Assembly (NCBI RefSeq): GCF_003014675.1
Contig: NZ_PYAU01000001.1
Location: 3,658,001-3,722,000, forward strand
Reading direction: 5' to 3'
DNA length: 64,000 nucleotides
Source of the DNA: Labedella gwakjiensis
GTDB taxonomy: Bacteria; Actinomycetota; Actinomycetes; Actinomycetales; Microbacteriaceae
How positions within the stretch are numbered: the stretch's first letter is position 1; every line of letters starts with the position of its first letter. The translations under genes were made by a program, and so were the position numbers. Under the pieces are notes generated by a model. The model was not told the origin of the DNA, did no database searches, and saw only the letters and a program-made list of their open reading frames with translations. Below are positions 56,396 through 64,000 of the stretch, in pieces.

Positions 56396-57153
56396 TGGCC
56401 GATAAAGGTACGGCTATCGCCGTCTCGGGTGTCGGCATCCGCTTCCGTCGCAACAAACGCGGGCGACGTACCTTCAAGGACCTCTTCGCCGGACGCAAAC
56501 GCCGCTCGCGGCCGAACGAGTTCTGGGCTCTCCGGAACGTCGACTTCTCGGTGGCCCGCGGCGAGTCCATCGGCGTCGTCGGCCGGAACGGGCAGGGCAA
56601 GTCGACGCTGCTCAAGCTCGTCGCCGGCGTCGTCCTCCCCGACGAGGGAACGGTCGAGGTCATGGACGGTGTCGCCCCGCTCATCGAGATCACCGGCGGC
56701 TTCGTGAACGACCTCTCCGTCCGCGACAACGTGTATCTGACGGCCGGGCTCCACGGCATGACGAGGGCCCAGATCGATGCCCGATTCGACGACATCATCG
56801 GATTCGCGGAGATCGAGGACTTCGTCGACACACCGTACAAGCATCTGTCGAGCGGAATGAAGGTGCGGATCGCCTTCAGCGTCATCTCGCAGCTCGACGA
56901 ACCGATCCTCCTCGTCGACGAGGTCCTGGCCGTGGGAGACCGAGCCTTCAAAGCCAAGTGCTATCAGCGCATCGACGAGATGCTCGCGGGCGGGCGCACC
57001 CTCTTCTTCGTCTCGCACAACGAGTCGGATCTGCGCCGGTTCTGCTCGAGGGGGCTCTACCTCGACCGCGGAGCGCTCGTCCTGGACGGTCCCATCGGGG
57101 ACGTACTCGATCGGTACAACGACGACTACAACAGGCCCGCCGCCGGCGCGTGA
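56395..57153 (+). CDS. ABC polysaccharide/teichoic acid exporter ATPase (Wzt/TagH type)
   Basis: A 252-residue ATPase. Marks of the O-antigen/teichoic acid export class: the inserted basic stretch FRRNKRGRRTFKDLFAGRKRR before EFWALRNVDFSV, Walker A VGRNGQGKSTLLKLVAG, ITGGFVNDLSVRDNVYL, YKHLSSGMKVRIAFSV as signature and ILLVDEVLAVGDRAFKAKC as Walker B. No C-terminal polymer-binding domain is present. The ATG overlaps the permease stop (TGATG) and has GAAGGAG upstream. Confidence 0.93.
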   Translation: MADKGTAIAVSGVGIRFRRNKRGRRTFKDLFAGRKRRSRPNEFWALRNVDFSVARGESIGVVGRNGQGKSTLLKLVAGVVLPDEGTVEVMDGVAPLIEITGGFVNDLSVRDNVYLTAGLHGMTRAQIDARFDDIIGFAEIEDFVDTPYKHLSSGMKVRIAFSVISQLDEPILLVDEVLAVGDRAFKAKCYQRIDEMLAGGRTLFFVSHNESDLRRFCSRGLYLDRGALVLDGPIGDVLDRYNDDYNRPAAGA

Positions 57154-57217
57154 TGCGACAGCGCTCGCACATCCCCCGCGCTGCTGCAAGACTCAGCAGC
57201 CGGTCGGATGGGCCGCA

Positions 57218-57223
57218 TAGACT
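57218..57223 (+). promoter_or_regulatory. Putative -10 box of the gene at 57230
   Basis: TAGACT, 6 bases before the GTG at 57230. Confidence 0.5.
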
Positions 57224-57229
57224 TCACGA

Positions 57230-58147
57230 GTGAATCGGCAAGCGGACTTCCAGACGGTGAGCTCGACGGATCATCCCGCATGGGTGAAGGGCGTCGACCG
57301 GGTGCTCGCGGTCCAGCGACCAGCCGTCGTCGCGTACGTGCGCGGCATTCGCCGCCGCTATCCCGGGGCCACTCCCGAGCAGCTCGTGAAGGTGCTCGAG
57401 CGCCGTTACCTCACCGCCATCACGGCGGGCGGGGCCGCTGTGGGAGCCACAGCCATGGTGCCGGCGATCGGCACGGGCGTCACGCTCGCGCTCTCGGGGG
57501 TCGAGACGGCCGGCTTCCTCGAGACCACCGCCCTGTTCGCCCAGTCCGTCGCCGAGGTCCATGGCCTGTCGATCGAAGACCCCGTGAGAGCCCGTGCGCT
57601 CGTCATGTCCCTCATGCTCGGGCGGACCGGCGCCGACCTCGTCAAGCAGTTCACGGGGCAGGCGATGGGTCAGGCCCCCGCACGCAAGGCGTTCTGGGGC
57701 GAGATGGTGTCGTCGAGCATCCCCCAGGTCATGATGGGTCCCGTGGCCGACGAGCTCAAGAAGCGATTCCTTCGCAAGTTCGCGGTGAACCATGGAGCGT
57801 CACTCATCGGCAAGGCCGCGCCCTTCGGTATCGGCGCCGCGATCGGAGGCGTCGGCAACAACATCGCCGGACGCCAGGTCGTCGCTGCGACACGGACAGC
57901 CTTCGGCCCTGCACCGTTCGTGCTTCCCGCTGAGCTGGAGCCATCCGAACGCGGCTCGCGATCCGAGCGAGGACGTTCCATCCGCCTGCCGTTCGTCAAG
58001 CGTCGCCAGATCGAGGCCGCCTCGGACGACGGGATCGATCCGCTCCCGGACGACACGTCATCCACCGACGGCTTCGACCACGCTCCCGGCCGGAACGAAG
58101 CCTCCGATCACGACGAAGCCGAGACGCGAGCATCACGCGACCGCTGA
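57230..58147 (+). CDS. Hypothetical protein, possibly EcsC-like
   Basis: A 305-residue protein I cannot assign. Residues ~60-105 contain two hydrophobic stretches (AITAGGAAVGATAMVPAIGTG and VTLALSGVETAGFLETTALFA), residues ~185-215 another glycine-rich one (GAAIGGVGNNIAGRQVV), and the last ~70 residues are charged and likely disordered. The glycine-rich pattern recalls EcsC-family proteins, but this is a guess. Own promoter box; separated from the exporter genes by 76 bases. Confidence 0.65.
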   Translation: MNRQADFQTVSSTDHPAWVKGVDRVLAVQRPAVVAYVRGIRRRYPGATPEQLVKVLERRYLTAITAGGAAVGATAMVPAIGTGVTLALSGVETAGFLETTALFAQSVAEVHGLSIEDPVRARALVMSLMLGRTGADLVKQFTGQAMGQAPARKAFWGEMVSSSIPQVMMGPVADELKKRFLRKFAVNHGASLIGKAAPFGIGAAIGGVGNNIAGRQVVAATRTAFGPAPFVLPAELEPSERGSRSERGRSIRLPFVKRRQIEAASDDGIDPLPDDTSSTDGFDHAPGRNEASDHDEAETRASRDR

Positions 58148-58173
58148 CGTCGACGAGTCGACCGGTCGACGTC
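58146..58173. terminator. Hairpin between convergent genes
   Basis: GACGTCGAC / GTCGACGTC, 9-bp perfect arms with a 10-base loop, starting in the stop codon of the plus-strand gene and 14 bases before the stop of the minus-strand gene. No T run. Confidence 0.4.
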
Positions 58174-58186
58174 GGCACGAACCGCC

Positions 58187-59494
58187 CTAGTCGCCGTCGT
58201 CGTCCGGGTCGTCGACGTGCGTTGTGTGCTCGCCGACGCGTCGGCGGGCGAGATCGGTATCCCCGTCACCCGCGTGGAGGGCTGCGGACCGCTCCCACTC
58301 GGCCATGAGGTGGTCGACGGCCGCGTGGAAGCGTCTCGTGGCCTCCCCCGGGGTCGGGTCGCCGAAGTAGTGACGAGACCAGTAGTCGATGCGCGACACG
58401 GTCTCTTCATCGTGCAAGAGTCTCTCGACCTCACCGACGATCCCCGACGCCCCGTCGACGGTCAGCCACTCGCACGCCGTCAAGTACCCTTCGGAGTCCA
58501 CGGTCGCCGCCGGGTCCACCGGCCGTGTGACCATCAGGGGCTTTCCCGTGGCGAGTCGGTCGTAGACCATGGCGGAGATGTCGACGACGGCGACGTCCGC
58601 GGCCGAGAGCTGCCATCCGAGCTCGGGTCCATCGTCGAAGATGTGATGCGCGCCGGGGTCGGCGCGATTGGCCTCGGCGAGCATCGAGACGATCGTCTTC
58701 TTGGCAGCGCCGTACTCGGCATCGACGACGCCCGATCGCGGATGCGGCCGGAAGATGACGCGATGCCGACCCGTCGCGAGGAGTTCGCGCACGAGCGTCA
58801 CCCCGTGGCTGGCGATCGATCCGTACGCGGCCGACGCCCTGTCGCCCTCCCAGGTCGGAGCGTAGAGCACGACCATCCGCTCGTCCGGCGTGTACGGCAG
58901 CTCTCCGGAGAAGTGGTCGGCCTGTGGCCGACCGATCGGAATCGCCCTCTTCTCGAGGTCGAAGTCCCACAGTGCGCGACCGAGCCGGGCGAGTGCCGCA
59001 TCCCCTGCCACGAGACTGTAGTCGTACGCCTTGAACTGGTTCGTCGTCATGTACATCTTGTCGCTCTCACCGTGATTGATGAAGACGTGCCAGCGACGGC
59101 CATAGCGGAACATCTGGAAGTTGCGCGCATTCTGGTTGACGTAGAAGACGATGCGGATGTCCTGCTCCGCCAAGGTCTCCTCGAGGGCGACGACCGTCCT
59201 CACATACGCCACCGGCAGAGGCGACTCCTCGAGGAGAGCGGCTGCAGCCGTCGAGCTCCTGCTGAGGATGAGAACAGGCCACCGCTCCGCGAGCACGGCC
59301 AGAGGCTTGTACCACTGACGGATCTGATACATGTTGACCCTGCCGTCGGCGAAGTACACCGCGACCTTGAACCGACCCGGCTCGATCGTCGGGCGAGAGG
59401 CGAGGGTCCTCGACAGCTCGCGCGACGCCGAACGCGAAGCGAAGGCCCTCCGCAGCAGCCGAACGGCCTTGCGGGAATCGGACAGGAGAGGCAT
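58187..59494 (-). CDS. CDP-glycerol glycerophosphotransferase-like protein
   Basis: A 435-residue enzyme of the TagB/TagF-like group, which transfers glycerol-phosphate-type units to a growing teichoic-acid-like polymer. Visible marks: WHVFINHGESDKMY (catalytic His of NHG), LYAPTWEGDRASAAYG, HRVIFRPHPRSG (HP..S) and AADVAVVDISAMVYDRLATGKPLMV. The ATG at 59494 has GGAGG and a TAGGGT box 7 bases upstream. It is the last of four polymer genes on this strand. Confidence 0.88.
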   Translation of the reverse strand: MPLLSDSRKAVRLLRRAFASRSASRELSRTLASRPTIEPGRFKVAVYFADGRVNMYQIRQWYKPLAVLAERWPVLILSRSSTAAAALLEESPLPVAYVRTVVALEETLAEQDIRIVFYVNQNARNFQMFRYGRRWHVFINHGESDKMYMTTNQFKAYDYSLVAGDAALARLGRALWDFDLEKRAIPIGRPQADHFSGELPYTPDERMVVLYAPTWEGDRASAAYGSIASHGVTLVRELLATGRHRVIFRPHPRSGVVDAEYGAAKKTIVSMLAEANRADPGAHHIFDDGPELGWQLSAADVAVVDISAMVYDRLATGKPLMVTRPVDPAATVDSEGYLTACEWLTVDGASGIVGEVERLLHDEETVSRIDYWSRHYFGDPTPGEATRRFHAAVDHLMAEWERSAALHAGDGDTDLARRRVGEHTTHVDDPDDDGD

Positions 59495-59501
59495 GACCTC
59501 C

Positions 59502-59507
59502 ACCCTA
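59502..59507 (-). promoter_or_regulatory. Putative -10 box of the glycerophosphotransferase-like gene
   Basis: TAGGGT on the minus strand, 7 bases before the ATG at 59494, overlapping the GGAGG ribosome site region. Confidence 0.35.
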
Positions 59508-59525
59508 ACCGCGGAAGATAACGGT

Positions 59526-60410
59526 TCAGATAACGGGAGGACGCCCGGCACGCGCCATGCGGAGGACGGTGCGCCAGGACATCGGCCGTCTCTCCCCCGG
59601 GGACGAGCGCCAGCCTTCCGACCAGCCGCCGAACCACGCCGAGAGCGCCGACGGCATGCGCCACCACCGCACAACGGTCACGGCGGTCCACGACCCGACG
59701 TAGAGCGGGATGAGTGGGAGCGGCAGATTCCGGCGAGCGAGCCACACCCGGTTGCGCGCGTTCAGTCGGTAGTAGTCCGCGTGTCTCGTGGGATGGACGA
59801 CAGGGTGCTCGGCGACGAGGTCACCCGCGTACCACGCCCGTTTGCCCTGGTTCCAGACGCGCCACGCGAGCTCGATCCCCTCGTGCGCGTAGAAGAACTC
59901 GTCCCCCCAGCCACCAGCACGATCGAAGACGTCGCGCGGGAGCAGGACAGCGGCCTCGAGACAGGAGAAAACGGCGCTGGAGTCGTGCCGGTCCCCCTTC
60001 CTCATCCGCGGTATCCAGCGGAGCGGTGGCTCCACATCGTCGCGACCTTCAAGCCGGGGTTGGATGAGGCCGATGCTGGGGTCTGCGGCGATCAGACCGA
60101 TCGCGTCGAGGAGGAAACCCCGGCTCGGGATTCGCGCGTCGTCGTCCAGGAAGAAGACGTACTCGCCCGAGACCCGGGCCGCTCCGCGATTGCGGCCGGC
60201 GGGGATACCGACGTTCGTCTCGATTCCCAGCCCGTGCACGCCGTCCGGCAACCCGGTCGGATTCCACCCGTTGCCGACGACGACGATGTCGGTGTCGACC
60301 CCGTCTTGCGCGAGCACGCTCGCGATCCCCTCGGCGAGCTCCACCGGCCGGTCCCCCTGCGTGAGGACCACGACGCCCACTCGCGGTGTGGTCGCAGCGA
60401 GCTCAGGCAC
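59526..60410 (-). CDS. Family 2 glycosyltransferase
   Basis: A 294-residue GT-A enzyme: VGVVVLTQGDRPVELAEGI start, NVGIPAGRNRGA, the metal-binding YVFFLDDDARIPS, and the base region YAHEGIELAWRVWNQGKR. The C-terminus has a hydrophobic stretch (LPLIPLYVGSWTAVTVV) that may contact the membrane. Its GTG overlaps the end of the CDP-alcohol transferase gene by 8 bases, so the two are coupled. Confidence 0.9.
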   Translation of the reverse strand: MPELAATTPRVGVVVLTQGDRPVELAEGIASVLAQDGVDTDIVVVGNGWNPTGLPDGVHGLGIETNVGIPAGRNRGAARVSGEYVFFLDDDARIPSRGFLLDAIGLIAADPSIGLIQPRLEGRDDVEPPLRWIPRMRKGDRHDSSAVFSCLEAAVLLPRDVFDRAGGWGDEFFYAHEGIELAWRVWNQGKRAWYAGDLVAEHPVVHPTRHADYYRLNARNRVWLARRNLPLPLIPLYVGSWTAVTVVRWWRMPSALSAWFGGWSEGWRSSPGERRPMSWRTVLRMARAGRPPVI

Positions 60411-61215
60411 TGACCCTCTTCGACGCCATGATGGCCACGAAGTGGCCGACGAGGGTCACGACGCCGAGCGCGAGCAGTCCGATGAGGGTCCAGCGCATGG
60501 CGACGACGTCCCCGACCGCGAGACCCACGACCGCGGCCACGAAGATCACCATCGAGAGTTCGACGGAGTGGAACAGGCGGTGGAAGGGCACGAATCTGGC
60601 GATACGGCGGGCGACGGCGAGAAGCCCGCCGCGCGGTGCGCTCTCCCCCTCCGTGTAGGTGAGCTTCGGGGCGCCGAAGTTGGCGCGGGAGACGCGAACC
60701 ATGTCGTTGAGCGCCTTGTTGAGCACGATCACGAGGGCGAGGAGCGCCCCGAGCGTGGTCCAGAAGAAGTCCTCCGGGGCGTCGACCGGATATCCGGCCG
60801 CGCGGATGGCGAGCGCGAGGGGAATCAGCGCCTCCGTCGAGTAATGTCCGACAGCGTCGAGGAACATCCCGGCCGGTGACGAGGTCTTCCGCCACCGCGC
60901 GACCTCACCGTCGCTGCAGTCCACGAGCATCTGGAGCTGGCCGAGGACGAGCGCGAGAGCAGGACCGGCGAACCCCGGGATGAGGAGGGCCGCGGCGACC
61001 GACCAGCCCGTGAGGATCATGAGGCCCGTCACACCGTTGGCACTGATCGAGGTCTTCAGGAGGACCCACGTGAGGTACGGGGAGATGTCCCGGAGGTAGA
61101 GCGACGCCGTCCAGTGCTCGGCGTTCCGGCGGCTGCGGACCTCCGGCGGCTGCGCGACGGCCCTGAGCTCAGCGAAACTGGAGGGTTTCGCGTTCCCGTC
61201 AGCTCTTTCGTGCAT
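60403..61215 (-). CDS. CDP-alcohol phosphatidyltransferase family protein
   Basis: A 270-residue membrane enzyme that would transfer an alcohol phosphate from a CDP-activated donor. The family motif reads DCSDGEVARWRKTSSPAG and then MFLDAVGH: Asp99, Asp102, Asp120 are present but the last position, usually Asp and the proposed base, is His124. About six helices follow the soluble ~50-residue start. It starts within the end of the preceding glycosyltransferase gene (ATG 61215; GTG 61218 also possible). The LicC-like enzyme at 54828 may supply its donor. Confidence 0.87.
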   Translation of the reverse strand: MHERADGNAKPSSFAELRAVAQPPEVRSRRNAEHWTASLYLRDISPYLTWVLLKTSISANGVTGLMILTGWSVAAALLIPGFAGPALALVLGQLQMLVDCSDGEVARWRKTSSPAGMFLDAVGHYSTEALIPLALAIRAAGYPVDAPEDFFWTTLGALLALVIVLNKALNDMVRVSRANFGAPKLTYTEGESAPRGGLLAVARRIARFVPFHRLFHSVELSMVIFVAAVVGLAVGDVVAMRWTLIGLLALGVVTLVGHFVAIMASKRVSA

Positions 61216-62293
61216 CACTCTTGGCCGCGCCTTTCTTGTACGTCTGCGCGGCGATGTTGCTCGCGAGCGACAGGTACCCCAGCACGAAGCCGACGCCCCA
61301 GCAGAAGTGGATACACGGCAACACTACGAGAAACCACATCATGGTGCGGACGCCGTCCGGGCGTGCCACCACGACCGCGGATGCACCGACGATGAGCGCA
61401 TAGGCGACGGGCGCACTCCATCCCAGCAGGAGAACGGGGCCGGCGGGACTCCCGACGACGGCGAGCACGAGGCCGAGAAGACCGAGCACCACGCCGAGGG
61501 AGACGCCGAGGACGAGGACAGGAGGCGCGAAATACCGGAGCCTGCGCGAGCCGGCGATGAGGCGGGTGAGCTCGCCCCGCCACAGCCCGGTCGAGAAGAA
61601 CTGACGTCCGAGCCGCGAGAGTGTCGAGCGGGGCCGATACGTGACCCGGAGATCGGGCGTGAACCAGACGGTCCCTCCGGTGGAACGGATCCGCTCGTTG
61701 AGCTCCCAGTCCTGGCCGCGCTTGATCCGCTCGTCGAACAGCCCGACGCGCTCCAGGGCACTCCGCCGGAAGACCCCGAGGTAGACCGTGTCGGCCGGGC
61801 CCTCCGCTCCGCCGACATGGTGCGGGGTGCCTCCGAGGCCGATACGCGAACCGTAAGCCCGAGCGACCGCCTTCTCGAAGGCCGAGGTCCCCCGCGCATC
61901 CATGATGCCACCGACGTTGTCCGCGCCCGTGCGCTCGATCGTCTCGACCGCGACACGCGCGTAGGAGGTCGGAAGCACCGAGTGCGCGTCCACGCGGATC
62001 ACGATCGGGTGCCGAGACGCACGGATCGCGATGTTCAGACCGGACGGGGTGGTTCCCGCCAGATTGTCGACCACGGTGATGCGCGGGTCCGCGCGGCCCA
62101 TCTCCTCGACGAGCTCGTTCGTGCCGTCGATCGACGGTCCGACGGCGATGACGACGTCGAACTCGCCCCGGTAGTCCTGATCGAGCAGGCTCTGGACCGC
62201 CGCACCCACATGGGTGACGTCGTTGAGGACTGGCATGACGTAGGAGACTCCCGGCAGAGCCGTGACAGGCTCATCTGGCCGCGGTCGTTCCAT
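61199..62293 (-). CDS. Family 2 glycosyltransferase, ExoA-like
   Basis: A 364-residue enzyme with an N-terminal GT-A domain and C-terminal helices. Marks: VSYVMPVLNDVTHVGAAVQSLLDQDY, VIRVDAHSVLPTSY (DxD-like DAH), GGAEGPADTVYLGVFRRSA and RIKRGQDWELNERIR with the acidic base region. The sequence resembles succinoglycan-type ExoA. Two to four helices occupy residues ~235-345. GGAG precedes the ATG at 62293 and a TAAGCT box lies further up; GTG 62302 is an alternative. First gene of the four-gene minus-strand polymer operon. Confidence 0.9.
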   Translation of the reverse strand: MERPRPDEPVTALPGVSYVMPVLNDVTHVGAAVQSLLDQDYRGEFDVVIAVGPSIDGTNELVEEMGRADPRITVVDNLAGTTPSGLNIAIRASRHPIVIRVDAHSVLPTSYARVAVETIERTGADNVGGIMDARGTSAFEKAVARAYGSRIGLGGTPHHVGGAEGPADTVYLGVFRRSALERVGLFDERIKRGQDWELNERIRSTGGTVWFTPDLRVTYRPRSTLSRLGRQFFSTGLWRGELTRLIAGSRRLRYFAPPVLVLGVSLGVVLGLLGLVLAVVGSPAGPVLLLGWSAPVAYALIVGASAVVVARPDGVRTMMWFLVVLPCIHFCWGVGFVLGYLSLASNIAAQTYKKGAAKSDARKS

Positions 62294-62363
62294 GTTCTCC
62301 ACTCGCAATTCGGGTGCGCCCGAGCTTATCAGGGGGCGCCAGACGGACCTGGGAGTGGACGTG

Positions 62364-62402
62364 CGAACGGCCGCGCGGACCAGGAGTCCGCGCGGCCGTT
62401 CG
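62364..62402 (-). terminator. Long hairpin after the S1C protease gene
   Basis: CGAACGGCCGCGCGGAC / GTCCGCGCGGCCGTTCG, a perfect 17-bp stem with a 5-base loop, 12 bases past the protease stop. No T run on either side. Confidence 0.7.
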
Positions 62403-62414
62403 GCCGGTCGACGA

Positions 62415-64000
62415 TCAGAGGACGAGCTCGCCGAGCGTGACGTCGACGGTGTATTCCTTCCCATCCCTCTGGAAGACGACGGAGGCCGTCGATCCGGCTG
62501 CGAGGGCACGGACCTGAGCCGTGAGGTCGGTCGCCCCCGTGATCGGCACGCCGTTGAACGAGGTGATGACGTCACCCGATCGGATGCCGGCCTTCTCGGC
62601 CGCCCCGTTTGTCGACACCTCGTTGATCACGGCACCGGCCACGGTGCTGCCTTCGACGGACGACGAGTCGCCGACCGTCGCACCGAGCAGTCCGTGGGTC
62701 GCCGAACCATCCTTGATGATCTCGTTCGCGATCCGCTCGGCGATGCTCGACGGGATCGCGAAACCGACGCCGATGCTGCCGGACTGCTCACTCGAGGAGC
62801 TCCCGCCCGCACTCGCGATCGCGACGTTCACCCCGATGAGTTCGCCGTCGTCGTTCACGAGGGCACCGCCGGAGTTGCCGGGGTTGATCGCCGCATCCGT
62901 CTGGACGACGGGCAGCGAGATCGACGCCGTCGCCTGCGTACCCCCGCTGTCCTGACCCGGGATCTCGAAGCCCCAGGTGTCGCCGCTGTCGCTGCCGTCC
63001 TCTCCGTCCGTGGTGTCGGGCACGGCCGACGATGCGACGGTGATGCTGCGGTTGAGGGCGCTGATGATGCCGTCGGTGACGGTACCGGAGAGGCCGAGGG
63101 GTGCGCCGATCGCGACGACGTTGTCCCCCACGTTGAGCTTCGAGGAGTCCGCGAACTCCATCTTGGTCATCCCGCTCGCTCCATCGAGCTTGATCACCGC
63201 AAGATCGAAGACAGGATCGGTTCCCACGATCGTCGCAGAGTAGATCTTCCCATTGTTGTCCGTGACCTGGATCGTCGGATCGGATGCGCTGCCATCGAGG
63301 GTCACGACGTGGTTGTTGGTGAGGATGTAGCCGTCCTCGCTCAGGACGATCCCCGATCCGGTGCCCGAACCGTCCGAACCGGCGACCGCGATGGTGACGA
63401 CGCTCGGCGACGCCTTGGCCGCGACAGCCGTCGTGCGGTTGACCGATTCGGTGTCATTTATCGTGACGTTCTGCGTTCCCGTCGCGGTGGACGAGACCGA
63501 CGTCGGCGACTGCAGCCCGTTCATGAGGGCGAACGCTCCGGCGCCCGATGCGCCTCCCACGAGTGCTCCGATCGCGAGACCGGCGACGAGCATCGTGGAT
63601 CCGCGACGCTTGGTCGTGGTGCGTGCGGGGGCGGACGGGACCGCGCCGAAGATCGGGTTGCCGAAAGCATCGCGTGTGTCCCTGGGCGCGTCGCCCGACG
63701 GTGCGGTCGACGCGTACGGGTGGAACGCCTGGTGGTCGGACGGCCGCCCGGCGGAACCGGTGGGCTGCGTCGGCGCACCGAAGGCTGGCGCTGCACCAGC
63801 CGTGCCCGCACCGGGGCCCGACGGGCCGTGCTGGTGGGCCGAGACACCGTGCGCGGCGGGAGGCACCATCGGCATCGGCGATGAGACGTTCGGCGCCACA
63901 TAGGGGCTGGCCGGTCGCGGAGGGACGTCGGACGACCACTCACGGGAGTGTGCGGCGTTCTCGCTCGTGGACGGGGCACCGGCTCCGCCGACGACACCGT
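62415..64000 (-). CDS. S1C (HtrA/DegP-like) serine protease, N-terminus cut by window edge
   Basis: A membrane-anchored protease of the cell envelope. From the window edge inward: a Pro/Gly/Ala-rich cytoplasmic part, one helix (STMLVAGLAIGALVGGASGAGAFALM), a trypsin-like domain with His in LTNNHVV, Asp in DPVFDLAVIKL and Ser in NPGNSGGALV, and a C-terminal PDZ domain (GAVINEVSTNGAAEKAGIRSGDVITSF). The frame is open to base 64000. A GTG at 63899 exists but has no ribosome site, so the true start is probably outside. About 528 residues are visible. Confidence 0.92.
   Translation of the reverse strand, partial: GVVGGAGAPSTSENAAHSREWSSDVPPRPASPYVAPNVSSPMPMVPPAAHGVSAHQHGPSGPGAGTAGAAPAFGAPTQPTGSAGRPSDHQAFHPYASTAPSGDAPRDTRDAFGNPIFGAVPSAPARTTTKRRGSTMLVAGLAIGALVGGASGAGAFALMNGLQSPTSVSSTATGTQNVTINDTESVNRTTAVAAKASPSVVTIAVAGSDGSGTGSGIVLSEDGYILTNNHVVTLDGSASDPTIQVTDNNGKIYSATIVGTDPVFDLAVIKLDGASGMTKMEFADSSKLNVGDNVVAIGAPLGLSGTVTDGIISALNRSITVASSAVPDTTDGEDGSDSGDTWGFEIPGQDSGGTQATASISLPVVQTDAAINPGNSGGALVNDDGELIGVNVAIASAGGSSSSEQSGSIGVGFAIPSSIAERIANEIIKDGSATHGLLGATVGDSSSVEGSTVAGAVINEVSTNGAAEKAGIRSGDVITSFNGVPITGATDLTAQVRALAAGSTASVVFQRDGKEYTVDVTLGELVL

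Overview
This is a chromosomal window from a high-GC Gram-positive bacterium, most likely an actinobacterium of the family Microbacteriaceae. The evidence is the strong G/C bias, many GTG starts, start codons placed 6-8 bases behind TAnnnT boxes (a leaderless pattern), the order prfB-ftsE-ftsX...smpB-ssrA, a DUF3039 protein, a tiny RGDVPGW-type Tad pilin and a tmRNA tag ending in ALAA. I see no insertion sequence, prophage or CRISPR array. The window cuts gltX at the left edge and a trypsin-like protease at the right edge.

Left part, 1-18.9 kb. This is an amino-acid biosynthesis region, almost all on the minus strand. leuB-ilvE-FAH-MFS-gltX form one overlapping set. serA and ilvD-ilvB-ilvN-ilvC follow, so most of the branched-chain pathway and the first step of serine synthesis lie together. 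A divergent TetR/DHA2 drug-exporter pair sits between the sets, and otsA-otsB (trehalose) closes the block.

18.9-29.2 kb holds small stress or unknown genes and a tRNA-Lys gene followed by an array of exact 100-bp repeats, each carrying a copy of the tRNA 3' tail and its terminator. After it come hisN, a large kinase/phospho-lyase fusion, poxB, and the trans-translation pair ssrA and smpB.

29.3-40.3 kb. A five-gene MacAB-like efflux operon with two adaptors and a lipoprotein separates smpB from ftsX-ftsE-prfB. 40.3-44.8 kb is a compact Tad/Flp pilus operon (tadA-tadB-tadC-pilin-two TadE-like-TadG-like), next to tRNA-Leu.

45-50.8 kb is housekeeping: DedA, a cation exporter, rdgB-rph-murI and pncB. 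50.9-54.6 kb is an ABC exporter whose ATPase has a long repeat-built N-terminal extension. 54.8-62.3 kb looks like a surface-polymer locus: a LicC-like nucleotidyltransferase and a TagGH/Wzm-Wzt-type exporter on the plus strand, and four sugar/alcohol-phosphate transferases on the minus strand. The window ends in an HtrA-like S1C protease.
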